Of a stretch of DNA of 64,000 bases, positions 27,801 to 39,300 are shown piece by piece. Each line of letters opens with the position of its first letter. The first letter of the stretch is position 1. The position numbers and the translations under genes were made by a program. Below the pieces are notes generated by a model that worked only from the letters and a program-made list of their open reading frames with translations, did no database searches and was not told the DNA's origin. This DNA comes from Girardinichthys multiradiatus (taxonomy: Eukaryota; Chordata; Actinopteri; Cyprinodontiformes; Goodeidae): NCBI RefSeq assembly GCF_021462225.1, contig NC_061816.1:5265854-5329853 (forward strand). Reading direction: 5' to 3'.

Positions 27801-30363
27801 TTCATTTTGTGCTCCAGCCCTTAGAAACAGAGAATAAGCTAAAAACAACTAAAGTTCAGCAAAAAATACAATAAAAAAACACAGAAAAGTGACCCAGGAG
27901 GTTTAAACCCATTAATTTATGCATTAAAGCGGTGTATTTATTCCAAAAGTGATGGAAAGTGGCACAAAACATGTAAACATTTTAACACTGTTATAAATAT
28001 TTTCATATTTTCTTATAAAAACCACAATGTCTAAATGTTCTCCTTCACTTCGTATTTTTCTAAAAGCCGATCAGCGGCTTGTTGATCCTGAACCAACCTG
28101 CGGCTGATCCAGCCCTAAGTGCCTCTCAGAGCTCACGTATGGAGGCTGAGGGATGGGTGTGGGGCAGAAGGTTGAGGAGGAGCTGCAGTCTGGACCATGT
28201 TGGAGATTTTAATGTGCTATAAAGAGAACCAAAGCATCCAGAGAGAGCCGAGGAAGCCCCAAGCCTGAGCTGTCCGGGCTGACAGAGTGACGGCACTCCT
28301 GGTGTGGCTCCGAGGCGATTAAAGGGTAACACCTCTGCAGCTTAAGGAACAAGTGATTAGAACCCACAATAATAACTCTGAGCCCGACACAGACCGTTGA
28401 TCGGGTTTCGTCTAAGCACTTCCACACTTCTTTACAGGATGTCTCAAATCTAACGCTGCTGCATTTATATTGTTTGAATACCATGGAGGGGTAGAGGTCT
28501 GCAAACTTGATTCATGCAGTAAAAACTAAGATGCTTATAAAAAGGCTACACCCAAAAGCTATGTTTACAGTCTAAGAAAAAACTAAGTACACCCCATGAT
28601 CCTGAAGGTTCTAGAATCAGCTTCAGCACCAGTAACACCCAGTAATAATTTTCTGCCTAACTATATAGTCTTTCACTTTACTGTGGAGGAATTTAGATCC
28701 ACTTCAGGTCATTGAGGGTTCTCCACAGCTCTAGCAAAGTTCAAACCATATCATTTCAGTAAGGTTCAGTCTGGACTTTGACTAGGGCATTGCAACCTCT
28801 TGATTCAGCCATTTTGTTGTAGACTTGCGGCTGTGTTTGGGATCATTGTTCTGCTGATGATCCAGTTTGGGCCAAGCTTCAGCTGTCAGACAGATGGACT
28901 CACATTTGACTCTAGATTACCTCGGTGTATGGAGGAGTTCATGGTTCAAATTTAAAGGATAAAGAGCATCGAGGATTAAAATAAAAATTCTGTGAAGGGT
29001 CACCGAAGGAATAAAGAACAATACAAACTTTGCCCTGGTGCTGAACTGCTAACGTACAACAGCTTCCTGTTTATTTTCTATTTATTTAGAATTCAGAGCT
29101 GCTTCTTCATTATCAGAGACCCATAAAAGCCTTTCTTCATTATTATTTTAATTTAAAATGTGCCTTTGATACATTAAGAATTTTAATTCATTGTTTATGG
29201 TACCTTAAAAACACAGTAGTATAATTGAAAATTCTCCACATTTCGTCGCATTACAACTGCAGACTTTAACGTGCTTTACTAGGATTTTCTGTGCCATCAC
29301 AGTTGTGCATAACAGTGATGTGGAAGGAAAATGATTAATGGTTTTCAACACTTCTTACAAGTAAAAATTTGAAAAGTGTGGCATGCATTTGCCTTCAGCC
29401 CCCCTGAGTCAATACTTTGTAGAACTACCTTTGGCTTCAGGTCTGGCCATTCTTTCAGAGTGTCTGTGGTCATCTTGCCACAGATTCTGTTGGATTTAGC
29501 TCTGGTCTTTGACTAGGCCATTCTAACACATGGATCTGCTTTGATCTAACCCCTCCAACTGTATCTGTGGTTGCATGTTAGGGTAGTTGTCCTGCTGGAA
29601 GGTGAACCTCCACCCCAGTCTCCAGTCTACTGCAGCCTCTAACAGGTTTTCCTGTAGGAATATCCGGGATTTAGCTCCATCCTTCTTCCTATCAACTCTG
29701 ACCAGCTTTCCTCTCCCTGCTGAAGAAAAACATCCCCACAGCATGATGCTGCCACCAACATGCTTCACTGTGGTCATGGTGGGGTTAGGGTTTAGTTTGG
29801 TCACATCTGACCAGAGCGCCTTCTTCCACCTTATTTGCTGTGTCTTCTCCATATCAAATTAAATACATTCAGGTTTGTGGTTGTAACATGTAAATTAATA
29901 ATTTGCTAACTTAATTTAACGTATTTTGTTAAGCCTCTTTCAGTTTTGAGTTTTTCTATTAGTTTAAAACGTTTTTAAAGAAACATTATTTAGTGTATTT
30001 TGCTTTGTTCAATGGTTTTAAAATTTAAAACTCCGTAGTCAGACCCTTAAACTTAATGCCCGCATGAAATACCCTAATATTTAACATTTAATTGTATTAA
30101 TTAGAAAATTATAGCCCTCATCTTTAAACTTTTCTCTTAAATTAAAACAGAAGCCTACTAAAACCCCTGCCATTTCTCCTGGGAGCTCCTAGACCTGATC
30201 CGGCCCAGTTTAAACTGCTGCTGTCTGACTGGACTGAGCCCAGGGATCCAGTTTCACTCTGACACCATGTCCCGCTTCCTACCTTCTCCTGCGCCCTGCT
30301 CAGTCTCTTCTGGACGTTCAGGGCCAGTTTCCCGGCGGTGACCCCTTTCCCGATCTCGGCCAT
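12891..30363 (-). CDS. bin1: bin1 (bridging integrator 1, amphiphysin II), 18 coding exons placed
   Basis: N-BAR plus SH3 membrane-bending adaptor of endocytosis and muscle T-tubules. Exons (- strand): 30283-30363, 21420-21500, 21276-21330, 21058-21152, 20801-20836, 20300-20395, 19853-19960, 19356-19448, 17909-17994, 17759-17834, 17622-17677, 17045-17087, 16686-16823, 16159-16236, 14761-15015, 14528-14581, 14330-14431, 12891-12992. All phases close, giving 544 residues if every exon is used. [13 protein letters not shown] matches the BIN1 start; BAR motifs include [19 protein letters not shown] and [10 protein letters not shown]; the SH3 ends [12 protein letters not shown]. The brain-type insert exon separates it from amphiphysin I. 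I found no muscle-type phosphoinositide-binding exon. Whether it is bin1a or bin1b cannot be told here. Confidence 0.93.
13930..14310 (+). mobile_element. LINE reverse transcriptase fragment in bin1 intron, antisense
   Basis: A + strand frame with [19 protein letters not shown], then [22 protein letters not shown], matches the end of non-LTR retrotransposon polymerases of fish (ILNYGD and HxALRF[VI]T motifs). Fragment only, opposite to bin1. Confidence 0.72.
14761..15015 (-). CDS. bin1: bin1 exon 15, 85-residue acidic, tryptophan-containing segment
   Basis: TATAG acceptor and GAG-GTAGAG donor bound a 255-bp open, phase-0 exon between the clathrin-type exon and the SH3 exons. It is rich in Glu, Asp, Gln and Ser, and has four Trp residues each next to acids: [22 protein letters not shown] and DWGEEEE. 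Flanking exons are also phase 0, so it can be included or skipped without frame change. I do not recognise a mammalian counterpart. W-acidic motifs of this sort often bind endocytic adaptors; that function is inference. Confidence 0.78.
15016..16158 (-). other. bin1 intron between exons 15 and 14
   Basis: Non-coding intron. I recognise no transposon or exon in it. Confidence 0.6.
16159..16823 (-). CDS. bin1: bin1 clathrin/AP2 and proline-rich exons (13-14)
   Basis: Exon 13 (16686-16823) encodes the proline-rich run [19 protein letters not shown] and FEEEASPPD, corresponding to BIN1 KGPPVPPPPK and SLFED. Exon 14 (16159-16236) encodes [23 protein letters not shown] is a variant of the LLDLD clathrin box and the PW lead resembles the PWDLW motif. 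Both exons are phase 0 and probably subject to alternative splicing, as in mammals. Confidence 0.85.
18367..18842. repeat. 85-bp exact direct duplication within a TTAG-rich tract
   Basis: The 85 bases at 18367-18451 recur identically at 18758-18842, offset 391. The surrounding bin1 intron (about 18420-19040) is a degenerate TTAG/TTAGTTAG simple-repeat region. The repeats probably mediated the duplication by slippage or unequal exchange. Confidence 0.93.
19356..19448 (-). CDS. bin1: bin1 brain-type BAR insert exon (mammalian exon 7 equivalent)
   Basis: A 93-bp phase-0 exon with a TTAG acceptor and CAG-GTGAAG donor. Its 31 residues include [12 protein letters not shown] and HQVAQTNL, aligning over exactly 31 positions with the neuronal BIN1 exon 7 (LLEKAAPQWCQG, HLVAQTNLL). 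In mammals its inclusion is neuron-specific and it modulates dynamin binding. Its conservation is the best proof that this gene is bin1 and not amph. Confidence 0.9.
20030..20285. repeat. degenerate minisatellite next to bin1 exon 6
   Basis: About ten imperfect units of the pattern TATGTCCCTTTGTGGTC, each roughly 20-25 bases, run up to within 15 bases of the donor of the 20300-20395 exon. Units vary by substitution and length. Confidence 0.75.
20801..20836 (-). CDS. bin1: bin1 36-bp in-frame microexon in the BAR domain
   Basis: Twelve codons, [12 protein letters not shown], between a pyrimidine-rich acceptor ending GAAG and a weak donor GAG-GTAAAAAAG. Phase is 0 on both sides, and it falls between MDALVE (exon 4) and [11 protein letters not shown] (exon 6), where BIN1, BIN2 and AMPH of mammals join directly. 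The high-charge, helix-like content is compatible with a BAR helix, but whether it is spliced in is unproven. Confidence 0.5.
24020..24510. mobile_element. old Tc1-type non-coding remnant
   Basis: Begins near a TATACACACCCCTGG motif typical of a fish Tc1 family end, followed by AT-rich decayed sequence. No frame remains, so the extent is approximate. Confidence 0.4.
25655..25870 (+). mobile_element. teleost non-LTR retrotransposon tail-like fragment
   Basis: Holds the very common fish sequence with TCTCCAGGCGAGAGGCGGGG, GTCGCCAGTCCATCGCAGGG, and GGACTGTGGGAGGAAGCCGG. This block is the conserved 3' portion of abundant RTE/Rex-type families in teleosts. Family label from memory. Confidence 0.6.
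26181..26452 (-). mobile_element. Tc1-type transposase 5' fragment
   Basis: Minus-strand frame with [20 protein letters not shown] then EGKPRKSL, followed by ISITAALRG. It is the N-terminal part of a fish Tc1 transposase; the sequence at 46.53-46.74 kb is a second copy of the same family. Confidence 0.7.
27084..27754. mobile_element. non-autonomous hAT-type element, 671 bp
   Basis: Starts CAGGGGTGTCCAAGC and ends with GCATTTTGGACACCCCTG, giving at least 13 bp of matching terminal inverted repeat. Near the ends are the GGCCC/GGGCC blocks of a widespread hAT family. I see no coding frame, and the 8 bases flanking each side do not match, so the duplication has decayed or the ends are from different copies. 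Confidence 0.75.
28556..28930 (-). mobile_element. Tc1-type remnant
   Basis: Contains CTGGACTTTGACTAGGGCAT, the block read in reverse in many fish Tc1 transposases, and GGGATCATTGTTCTGCTG. Heavily decayed, boundaries approximate. Confidence 0.55.
29229..29866 (-). mobile_element. Tc1-type transposon remnant with transposase fragment
   Basis: Carries the familiar reverse-strand blocks: GTCAATACTTTGTAGAACTA, CTGCTGGAAGGTGAACCTCC, CACAGCATGATGCTGCCACC, and CATCTGACCAGAGCGCCTTC. Read on the - strand this gives [18 protein letters not shown] and other transposase pieces. Sequence identity to the 43.68-44.29 kb copy indicates one family. Confidence 0.8.
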
Positions 30364-30765
30364 GTCACGCTGCGTGGAAGTGGTGTCCGGACCCACTAAG
30401 GGGGAGAACCAGAGGGACAGATGTCGCTCCTCGGTGCGTAAAAAGCGCTCCGGTGCGCAACCTCGGTCAGCCGTGCGTAACTCTAATCCTTCTGACAGTT
30501 TCTTAAAGGCGCAATGCGTAATTTAATCCGGCCCGTGTTTCTGCGTGTGTGAGAGAAAGAGACAGAGGAGAGAAAGCAGAAAGAAGCAGTTTCAGTTCGG
30601 GAAACAGAGCCGCAGGTCCAAACTCTTCTCTTCGTTAATTAACTCAAAGTTCAGCGGGGTGTGAGTAGATATTAAATTAAGCCATCAGCCTCTTAAAGGC
30701 GCAGCGGGCTGGTATTATTAGCCGACAACTGTCGCACACATGCGCTGCTGCTCCTATTTAAGAAG
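30364..30765 (-). promoter_or_regulatory. bin1: bin1 5' UTR and promoter region
   Basis: CpG-containing sequence upstream of the bin1 ATG (30361-30363). An in-frame ATG lies 33 bases upstream (30394-30396) but BIN1 family proteins start at MAE, so I use the downstream one. A TATA-like CTTAAATAGG on the - strand at 30753-30762 would put transcription start near 30725. Inferred. Confidence 0.45.
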
Positions 30766-31579
30766 CTCCGGGTCAGATGTGAGGCTAAATCGGTTCTGAG
30801 ACCCGCAGAGGAGCACAGTCATAAGCAGCAAAGGGAGCTGCGCTCACCTGAAGCCGTCAGGCAACAGCAGGGGGCGCTGTCTGGGACAGGTAACTATTCA
30901 GAGGTCCAACGGCGCCACCAGAGGGGGCCGGAGGGGCAGCAACACCCCCAAAGAGCCTTATGTCTCCATCCATTTCCTCAGCATTTGGTGGAAAAACCTT
31001 TACTGCCCAACTTGGGTCAAAGACTTTGGGTTTCGTTGTGAGAGGGTTTGAGGTGCCTGCAATACACCCATGTATGTGCCTCCAATTAACTCAAATGCAG
31101 TTTATTAACATATAGGAAGCTTATAAAGCCATGATATCATCACCTGGGCTTTCCCAAGAATATTTGTCCATGTTAATGTCTGACTTTGATTGACATCAAT
31201 TATTCTGGCATTTAGCAAATAGAAATAATTTGGTCATCCTAACTGAGCTAAAACAGGAAAAGTTTAGTCTGATTTAATTTCAGGGAGAGGAAATAAAATA
31301 ATAAAAAAAAATGTCTCTTTATAGAATATATAAAACACATAAGGTATTCTGCTGCAGAATCCAGAATTTACAGGAATGTTTTTAACACAGATTTTTATAT
31401 TATGACGAACAAAGTCATATGGAAGACAGCACCTCCACAAGGAGGGTAAGTGACATATAGTCACTGCTAAAGAACATTGCTGTTCAGTACTAGATATTAT
31501 TTAAGGATATTAATTGAAAGTTAGGTGGAAGGAAAAAATGTGGTAGAAAAAGGGGCACAAGCAATAAAGATAACTACCG

Positions 31580-31870
31580 TTCTGAAACGGCAGAGAAACT
31601 GAGTCCATTCCAGAGTTTTCAAGGAGATTCATAAGGTGTGGACTGATGTAGAGTCAGTTCTCAGTCTCCGAAAAGTTTAAATGGAGATGCTGATTTCATT
31701 TTCTAGCAGAACCTGGTACCAGCCCACACTACCAAAGGTACCAAAAACTGGTTGAGTAACCATGGTGTTACTGTGCTTGGTTGGGCAGCAAACTGGCTTG
31801 ACCAGAACCCCACAGAGAATCTACGGAGTTCTGTCAAGAGGAAGATGAGTGACACCAGAGTGTCGTTTGA
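31580..31870 (+). mobile_element. Tc1-type transposase C-terminal fragment
   Basis: Plus-strand sequence containing CTTGACCAGAACCCCACAGA and AGTTCTGTCAAGAGGAAGATG corresponds to the WPANSPDLNPIENLWG...KRKM end of a fish Tc1 transposase. Lies between bin1 and ihh. Confidence 0.65.
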
Positions 31871-32705
31871 GGTTATTTTATTTTTGCTTTTGTGGTCTTA
31901 TATTTGGACCAATACGTAGAACTGAAACATCACAACAAAGACAACAGCTTATTTCCACATAATTTAATTTCAAAAAATAAATCTTTGTATTTTCAATAAT
32001 AATAATAATAATATTAATAATACATTGACGGATTTTCTGTAAACAAACTTAAATACAATCTAACCTTTATCCTAAAATCAGGTAAATATTTACAAACCTC
32101 CCATCTCACCATGAAACAAAATCCCTTAAAATTCCACCTTAAATCTCCACCAGTTTACTCATTAACTTGCGGCAGGACTGGACCTTTAGCATAAACAAGC
32201 TTTAATAAAACACATACGCTGATTTTTAATCATGATCAACTGTTCAAAATGCTTGATTTTCTGAAGGAAGCAAAAAATACTCATCTGCTTCAATTATCAA
32301 ATAAAGTCCATTGTTGTGGTTGATTTTATAAAGTGCTAATGAAATATTGTATTTATGTCAAAGTATTTCCCCCTAAAAAAACATCTTAAATCAATGAGGG
32401 AAATTCAATGAAACCTTGAAACCTGCTGAGATTTGAAAATTTGTGTTTTTGTTTAGAGTAAATCTGTGATATTTTAACTCCTCCAACCACCGTTTGTGTG
32501 CTGGTTGGAGGTGTTCAAATAAGGCCTCTTAATGAGGTTTTAAACAGGATATTTCAAAGGGATTTTTGTGTCATGGTGTTTTTAATGTCTCTGTGTTATT
32601 CCAGAAACTTTTCCTCTGTTTCCAGTTTGTTTCTGGTTCTTCTGCCACCTCAGCAGGAAGTCCATCATGGTCCCATTAGGGTTCAAAGTTGAACTTTTTC
32701 TGGTC

Positions 32706-33379
32706 TCACGTGTCTTCCCGAGCCACGCCCAGTGGGTGGAGGCGCCCTGAGTCCAGCACCGTCCTGCCCAGCCAGTGTAAAACCCAGGAGTACCAGTGCA
32801 TCCCGTCACTGTGGCCCCCAGTGCTTCCAGTCCAGCTGTACATCAGCCTGAGGGGGGCAAAGGCCCAGTGGGCCAGCCCGTGTTGGTCCACTACAGCATA
32901 ACAGGACGTCATCACCCCATCCACCACGATGGTCCCCTGCCGGGTTAGTGGGGCAAACGCCCCCCTGGTCACTTTCATACCGACCCGACTGATCCGAGAC
33001 AGATGCCCTGGTCCCCCATCTGACACCAGGACACATTGTCCTGGCCGGGCGTCGCTGGCGTACATCGTCCTTAGGACGCCGGGGGCTGGAGCCGTCCCCT
33101 CTGAGCAGTTCTTCTGTGAGGCAAAGATGAGGTGGGCGGCGGTGAGGGAGATTTGAACCCCAGCTTCTGTCTGCAGGGTGACAAAGAGCCTGAGGGTGGT
33201 CGGGTCCTGGTCCAGGAAGGTCAGGACTTCACTGAAGACCAAATCCCCATGGCTGCCCAAGGAGGCCAGGACCCGCTCACCAGGCTGCAGGTCGCTGATG
33301 GACTTCTTCGCACCGCTCTCCAACGTCACGGAGGCGTTGCCGGGGAAACAGCCGCCAGACTTGGCTGCCACTGAGTGGT
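32706..33379 (-). CDS. ihh: ihh exon 3: autoprocessing Hint domain
   Basis: Encodes residues 188-411. SGGCFPG places the self-cleavage between Gly197 and Cys198. The Hint motifs SLTAAHLIF (TxxH catalytic histidine) and MTSCYAVV (late cysteine) are intact, so cleavage with cholesterol attachment to the N-terminal signal should work. A weak ATTAAA-type polyadenylation motif on the - strand lies near 32581-32586. Confidence 0.94.
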
Positions 33380-36300
33380 CTGAGGACGGAGAGAGACAGG
33401 ACAGTGAACAGGGGATCCATTAGAGGGGAAGATGATGTCTTGCCAACAATAATTAATGAAATGTGAAAATTATAACTATGGCTTAGGAAAAAATCTAATT
33501 TTTATCTGATCTGAGTGTTGATCTTTTATTTCCTACAAGTTAATTTGGACCCTTTTGACAGTTGATACTTGAATTTTTTTAAATCATGATGGGAAACAAT
33601 GAAAACAAGAAGTTAAACATTATGCCATATAGCAACTAATTCAAGGAAATTCTAACCAAGTAAAATGATAGAGAAACAACTTTACTCATCAGTATTTGTA
33701 AAATACTTTTCCTAGTGAACATATTCTTCAGTATTTAGTTTCCATACCGTTTTTGTATAATTTTCACTATGCTAAGCTGTTTCTGCCAGATAAAAATCGA
33801 ATTTTCCTGTTCTGACCTTTCTTTTCAGATTTAAAGTCTTGTTTTTTGCTGGTTTATGTTGGTGAAAGTATATTCATACTCTTGTAGTATGACCATGTTG
33901 TTGTTAGGACCATGTTGAGTTTATGTGAGGATAAATATTTGTAGGAAGGCAGGACAGTGTGAGGGTTAGACAAGATAAAGTCAACTGAAGGAGGAAGGAA
34001 AACCAGATTAATCATCAGACAAAAGCAGGACTGTTTAGGTGTACAACATAAATTTACTGCTTAGATGATAATGGCATCTTGAAATATGGGAGCAATATGG
34101 TTTTACCGTTTTAATCAAGTCATTGAACACATTCCGGGATCAGAACCATCACTCAACCGAATATATTTTTTACGATTTTGGCAGAAAAAAATAATATTCA
34201 GGCGTTTAAATCAATATCTTTTGTTCGAAGGACAGGCAGGACATGATGATTGTGCAGATTATTCAGCCGTCCTCAAACTGGTAACTAATTACAGTTCAAC
34301 CTTTGAAGAACCAAGGCCCCCTTTTCTAAGACCACCCATCGGTCTCCATGGTGTTTCAAACGCTGTTGGATCGCAATAAATTGGGATAAACCCTTTTAGT
34401 GTGAAGGCAGGGATGGTACCTCAGCACCACCCAAACACAATGCTCCCACTAATCACATCTACACCACAGTGGATCTGAACAATCCATTTATTTGTTCAGT
34501 TTCTGTACCTCTACCATTGGTTTCAGCCTCAGACATGAGGCTGGTGTGGTTAGTCCTGCTTCTTCAAATATAAATCCCTGTTGGTCCCTGTTTAAATATA
34601 TCGAGATGCATTCGGAGGTCTTCTCATTATTTATTCCAATCAATATTGTTGCTTTGTCATCCTCTAGTGGTCATTTTGTCTTGTCCAATTTCCTCTAAAT
34701 TGCATGAGGATGATTGTTTTATTTTCTGTTTTGACAAAAACTGAGTTTCTGACGTTAAGTTTTAAAAGGGGAAAAAAGAAGGAAAAATCAAAAATACCAA
34801 CTTGATTGGTTTCCCTTCTGATCAAGTCAAGGACTGGGCCCTCGCCACCCGATCTGGGGGGGAAGAAGACAGGAAGAGGAAGGGAAAAGAGAGAGGAAGC
34901 AGAAGAGAGTAGAAAGAAAAGGGAAATCTCAGTTACCAATCAGTGGAAAAAAATCTCACGGGTGACGTTTTTTTTTTTTTTTTTTTTTTAAGTGGGCCTT
35001 TCAACTTTCAACTGCTGCATTTTAACAAGAGGTTGTGACTTTCTGCACACCTGTGTTCATCTCTGGATGACACATTTTGCTTTTTTTCTTGTGTAGGCTG
35101 GACATTCTCTCATCATGCAGCAATGTTTTACACTGGTGATGATTTGACTGAAGAAGCCAAGATTCAAAACCCTTACAAGATCAACAAACCAGGAGCTTGT
35201 TTGGGTCTGTTTTAAAGTTGATCTAAAGTTTGTTCGGTCTACAAATTTACAAACAGACTACTAGTTACATTTGGCCAAACTAAATCCCAGTTTTCTTTAA
35301 AGGTCTGGTTCGGTTTGGTTATTTCTGACTGAATGCTCATGTTCTAATCTTCCACAGGCTCTACAATTACTTAAAAATCACCGCATGAGTCTTAAATCAC
35401 AAAAGCTTCTGTTTTTCTACATAATTTAAGAGGAAGTAGCAGCCAGGTGCTGAAATGATAATTTAATTACCGGATCATGGCCTGTTTGAGCACATTTATA
35501 ACAACAGGAACCTGTATGCACTAGATGATACATGTGTGTTGACACAATGCCAAGATGGAAGGTCATCAGCAATGACCTCAGAGAAGCAACTGTTGCTGTC
35601 TGTCAATCCAGGAGGTCATAAGACCATTTCCAAACTCTGATGCTTGCAGAAAAACAAACACCTCAAACCAACTGTCAAGCATGGTGGTGGAGGGTTGATG
35701 ATGTGGGCACCTTGCAGTTGACCATGAACTCCTCTGTAAAGCATAGCATTCTAGAGGCAACATGAGACAGCTGAACCTTGACCCAAACAGGGTTATAAAC
35801 AGAACAATAATCCCAAACACAGCAGCTAATCTGACACAAAATGGCTAAAGAAGAAAAGAATCAATTGTGATGCAATGGCCTAGTCAAAGTCAGGACCTCA
35901 GCCTGTTTAAAATGGTGCAGTGGGGAGTTGAAAAAGCTTAGTGATTAGATTCAAATAAGTATAACCAGAAGATTTTTATGTCATATACTAAGACTGAAAC
36001 AGGATGTACCTTCTTTTTACCACGACTGCTTATGTTGACTCATTTTGTCAAGTATTACAGAACATGAAAGTAAAAGTGGTTCACTAAATCATTATGACAA
36101 GTGGTGTTTTTTCTACCACCTGTGCTGGAGTTTGAAAGTAAACTTTGGGGTAACTTTTAGGATAAGGGAGAAATCCTCATTATGGACCTGGTTTCTCTGA
36201 GGTTCTATCTCACTTGACAAAGTAAAGAAACAAAGACGCAGCAGATTAACTCAAAAATCGCTCGAGGGATTTCTCATCTGAATAAACATGGAGAGCTGAC

Positions 36301-39300
36301 AGGTGCCCATTTAGATGCAAACAGGAAGCAAAAAGAGGAAAAGGGTAACAAAGCAACCAGTAAAAGTTCTGTTGAATTTTTTGTGATTTGTACAACATGT
36401 TAATGATAGATAGTTAAGCCTTTGCAGGTGATTGTTCACCAATAAATTGCTTTATGTGTTTAGGAAAACATCCTCCTTTGAGGAACCCCATTATTGTTTT
36501 ATTACGCCATCCCAGGAAAATATACAGGAGTGACCAGATTGGATAAAGTATAACTTTTCTGCATACATTAAGTTAGTTAAACAGGATAAACTTCCAAAGT
36601 TTTATATTCTAATGGCTAAATCCAATTGTTTATAAGGACTGGTCCAAAATGTCATTTCTTGATGTCTCAGGTATGGCTGTTTTCAGTTTGGGTAAGAATG
36701 TTCTCATCCGTCTCCATTAGAACACTAAATATAAGATGAGTAAAAAACTGAATTCACTGGCATTACTTGTGTTGTTAATTTTGAAAATTAGTGGCACAAC
36801 CAAGAACAAGACAGAGAAGTCTAAAGTCGACATTGTTACAGGTAACAAAGCACACAGAGGGAGGTACATGGACCATGAATAATTTTGCGAAGAGAACACT
36901 ATGGTTCAATCAGTTTGAAACTCCTTGAAAAATAAGACATAGCTTCTTGTAAACAACAACAAAGCAACAATACGGATATACATGCAATGACCAAACACTG
37001 GAGGAAAGATATTTATAGCTAGCTTAAAACAAAATTCCTCAGGTTCTTTGCCCACCTGACTTGACGCTACAGTGGATGTGGGCTCTGGACTCGTAGTGGA
37101 CCCAGTCAAACCCGGCCTCCACCGCCAGCCGCGCCAACATGGCGTACTTGTCCCTGTCCCGGTCCGAGGTGGTGATATCCACTGCCCGGCCCTCGTAGTG
37201 CAGAGAGTTGGTGGAGTGGTGGCCGTCCTCGTCCCAGCCCTCAGTGACCCTCAGCCGTACCCCGGGCCAGTGGTTCATCACAGAGATGGCCAGGGAGTTC
37301 AGCTTGTCTTTGCAGCGCTACAGAATGAGAGACATGAAAGGTTTAGGTTCGACAAAAAGTAAATCCCAACTGAAATTTTATTAGAAGATAACAGATTACT
37401 GAACGTCAACAAGTATTCATGTCTAGTGAAAGCAAGTCCGAGTCTACACTCCTTCCCTGGGTAATGGAATAATTGACCAGATCTTTACATTTGCTGAAAT
37501 GCTAAGGGAAGTCTTATAATCCTGTCCATATTGGTTTTGTGGATCTGAGGAGGTTCCTCAGGTATTTTGTGATGGGTGACATGGTCATCTCAATTAACTA
37601 TCCAGTATCTGTATCACTAAAGTGAGAGCTATGTCCACATTCTTGGCACAAAGACTTGTACCCAGTGCAGGTTGAACTCATATACTGCTTGTGGAGTTGA
37701 TGGACAGTATCTCATGGTTTAGTCGTACAGAGGAGGGTTTTTGGCTTGGGACCCTCAGGGTCTCATCTGGGCTTTTGGGGGATGATGTGGCTCTGTTGTC
37801 ATCTTCAAGTCATGACCCTCAGCTGGACTTGGAGGCCATCACAGCCAAGTGGGATGTACTCAGGATGGGAATTAGCTCCACTATAGGCAAGGCATCAGTT
37901 CTTAACAGGCAAAAGGGAACTGCTTCCTCTGGGTCAAGTTGGAGTTAAAAAATATCGGTGTTTTGTTCTGGTTGGGAGATTCCTGTACAATAATGCATAC
38001 GATTATGTTCTACTTTGATATGAGGGCAATGGTAGTAATACGGGTTAAACATCTATGCAGATGACAATCTCATGCACAGTGAAAATTAACTTCCTGAGAG
38101 CAGTCAAAAAGGTCAACACTTCTGTAAAAAGTGATCAAAACAGCATGTATTTTAATTGGTAATGTAAAGTCTTTCCTCCTTCACTAAATTGTTATGCTAA
38201 GCTACAATATGTGAAGGGAATACAATTTAGTCTTTAATGCATATCCCACATTGTTCTTCTAATACCCTCTTAGATAATCCCATGCATACATCAAACATTG
38301 AGTATGTGCGATTGAAATGCCTTAATATTTATTTAAACTACTCTGCTTCTGTTCATTTAAATCCCCATAATTTGGTATTCAGGTCCCGTTCTCTTCTTCT
38401 CCTGCACAACTTGAGAATCATTCAAAAAACATGGAGCTTCACAAAGACCCATTCAACCTGCAGCAATAGACTCCCCACTACCCCCACCTTACTGGTAGCT
38501 CCAGCCTTCCCACAATGCACCCCTGCTGTCCCAGGTCAGCATGGTGTTTACTCTCTGTGGTGAGGTGAGGGGAGCAGGGAGGTTGTTAAGGATGTATGAG
38601 GGGGTAAGGGGGGACTGTGAGGTTAGACGGGTTGGTTGGTCCTGACGTTCTGAGCGTTTCTCCAAACCTTGAATCTGAACAGGGTGAGCAAACAGGCGGT
38701 CAGATGGTCTTTTAAACAACTCATTGAACTCTTTACTTCTTCAGCTTATTAAAAAAAAATCCTGCAGATTATTATCTTGGATAGATCCTTACAATTTTAG
38801 TTGACCTCTTAGCTACACCTGATCGGGCTTCCATTACAAGGAAAACTAGAACTCATGAAATCATACCAGCTGTCTGAAGCTTCAAACCCAGTTTACCAAT
38901 AATCTTTTTGTCAGTTTTTTGCATTTTATAGATGTTGTTGAAATTACTCCATTTGTGGTTATAGGCTTTAAATAACCAGTCCTCAGCATAGATTCGGTTT
39001 AGAAATAAATTTAATTTAACACAACCATAGGGCTTCACGCAACCCCCAATGTAATCCCTATCAAATTCCTTCCAGTGCTGCTGGTATCTGATGTTTCTAC
39101 AAGGCATCTTCTGTGTCTGCTGACCTTCACTCAGTGCTCTGACTTACTGTGGGACACTCTGGTCACTGCCTGATAATAATCACTACACATTTTAATGTCT
39201 CCACTTCTGCCTTCTAGTGCTACTTAAATGTGTCTCAGCTCCTTGCAAATCAAATTATGTACATACATGTGTGCTTAGGTAAGTGAAGCTGTGTTTTTCA

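Larger units (their letters stand above)
21501..30282 (-). other. bin1 intron 1 (8.8 kb)
   Basis: Between the N-terminal exon and exon 2. Contents recognised: Tc1-type remnants (24.0-24.5, 26.2-26.5, 28.55-28.93 and 29.23-29.87 kb), a LINE-tail fragment (25.65-25.87 kb) and a hAT-type element (27.08-27.75 kb). The stretches 21.6-24.0, 24.5-25.6 and 27.8-28.5 kb show nothing I can name. Confidence 0.6.

Noticed and set aside
32929..33374. Plus-strand frames of 75-80 codons
   Set aside because: Antisense shadows of ihh exon 3.
34086..34379. 97-codon + strand frame in ihh intron 2
   Set aside because: Not recognised, antisense in an intron, and no sign of exon boundaries.
38237..38563. 108-codon + strand frame, possibly LINE-derived
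   Set aside because: Composition loosely resembles a decayed retrotransposon but I could not match any motif.
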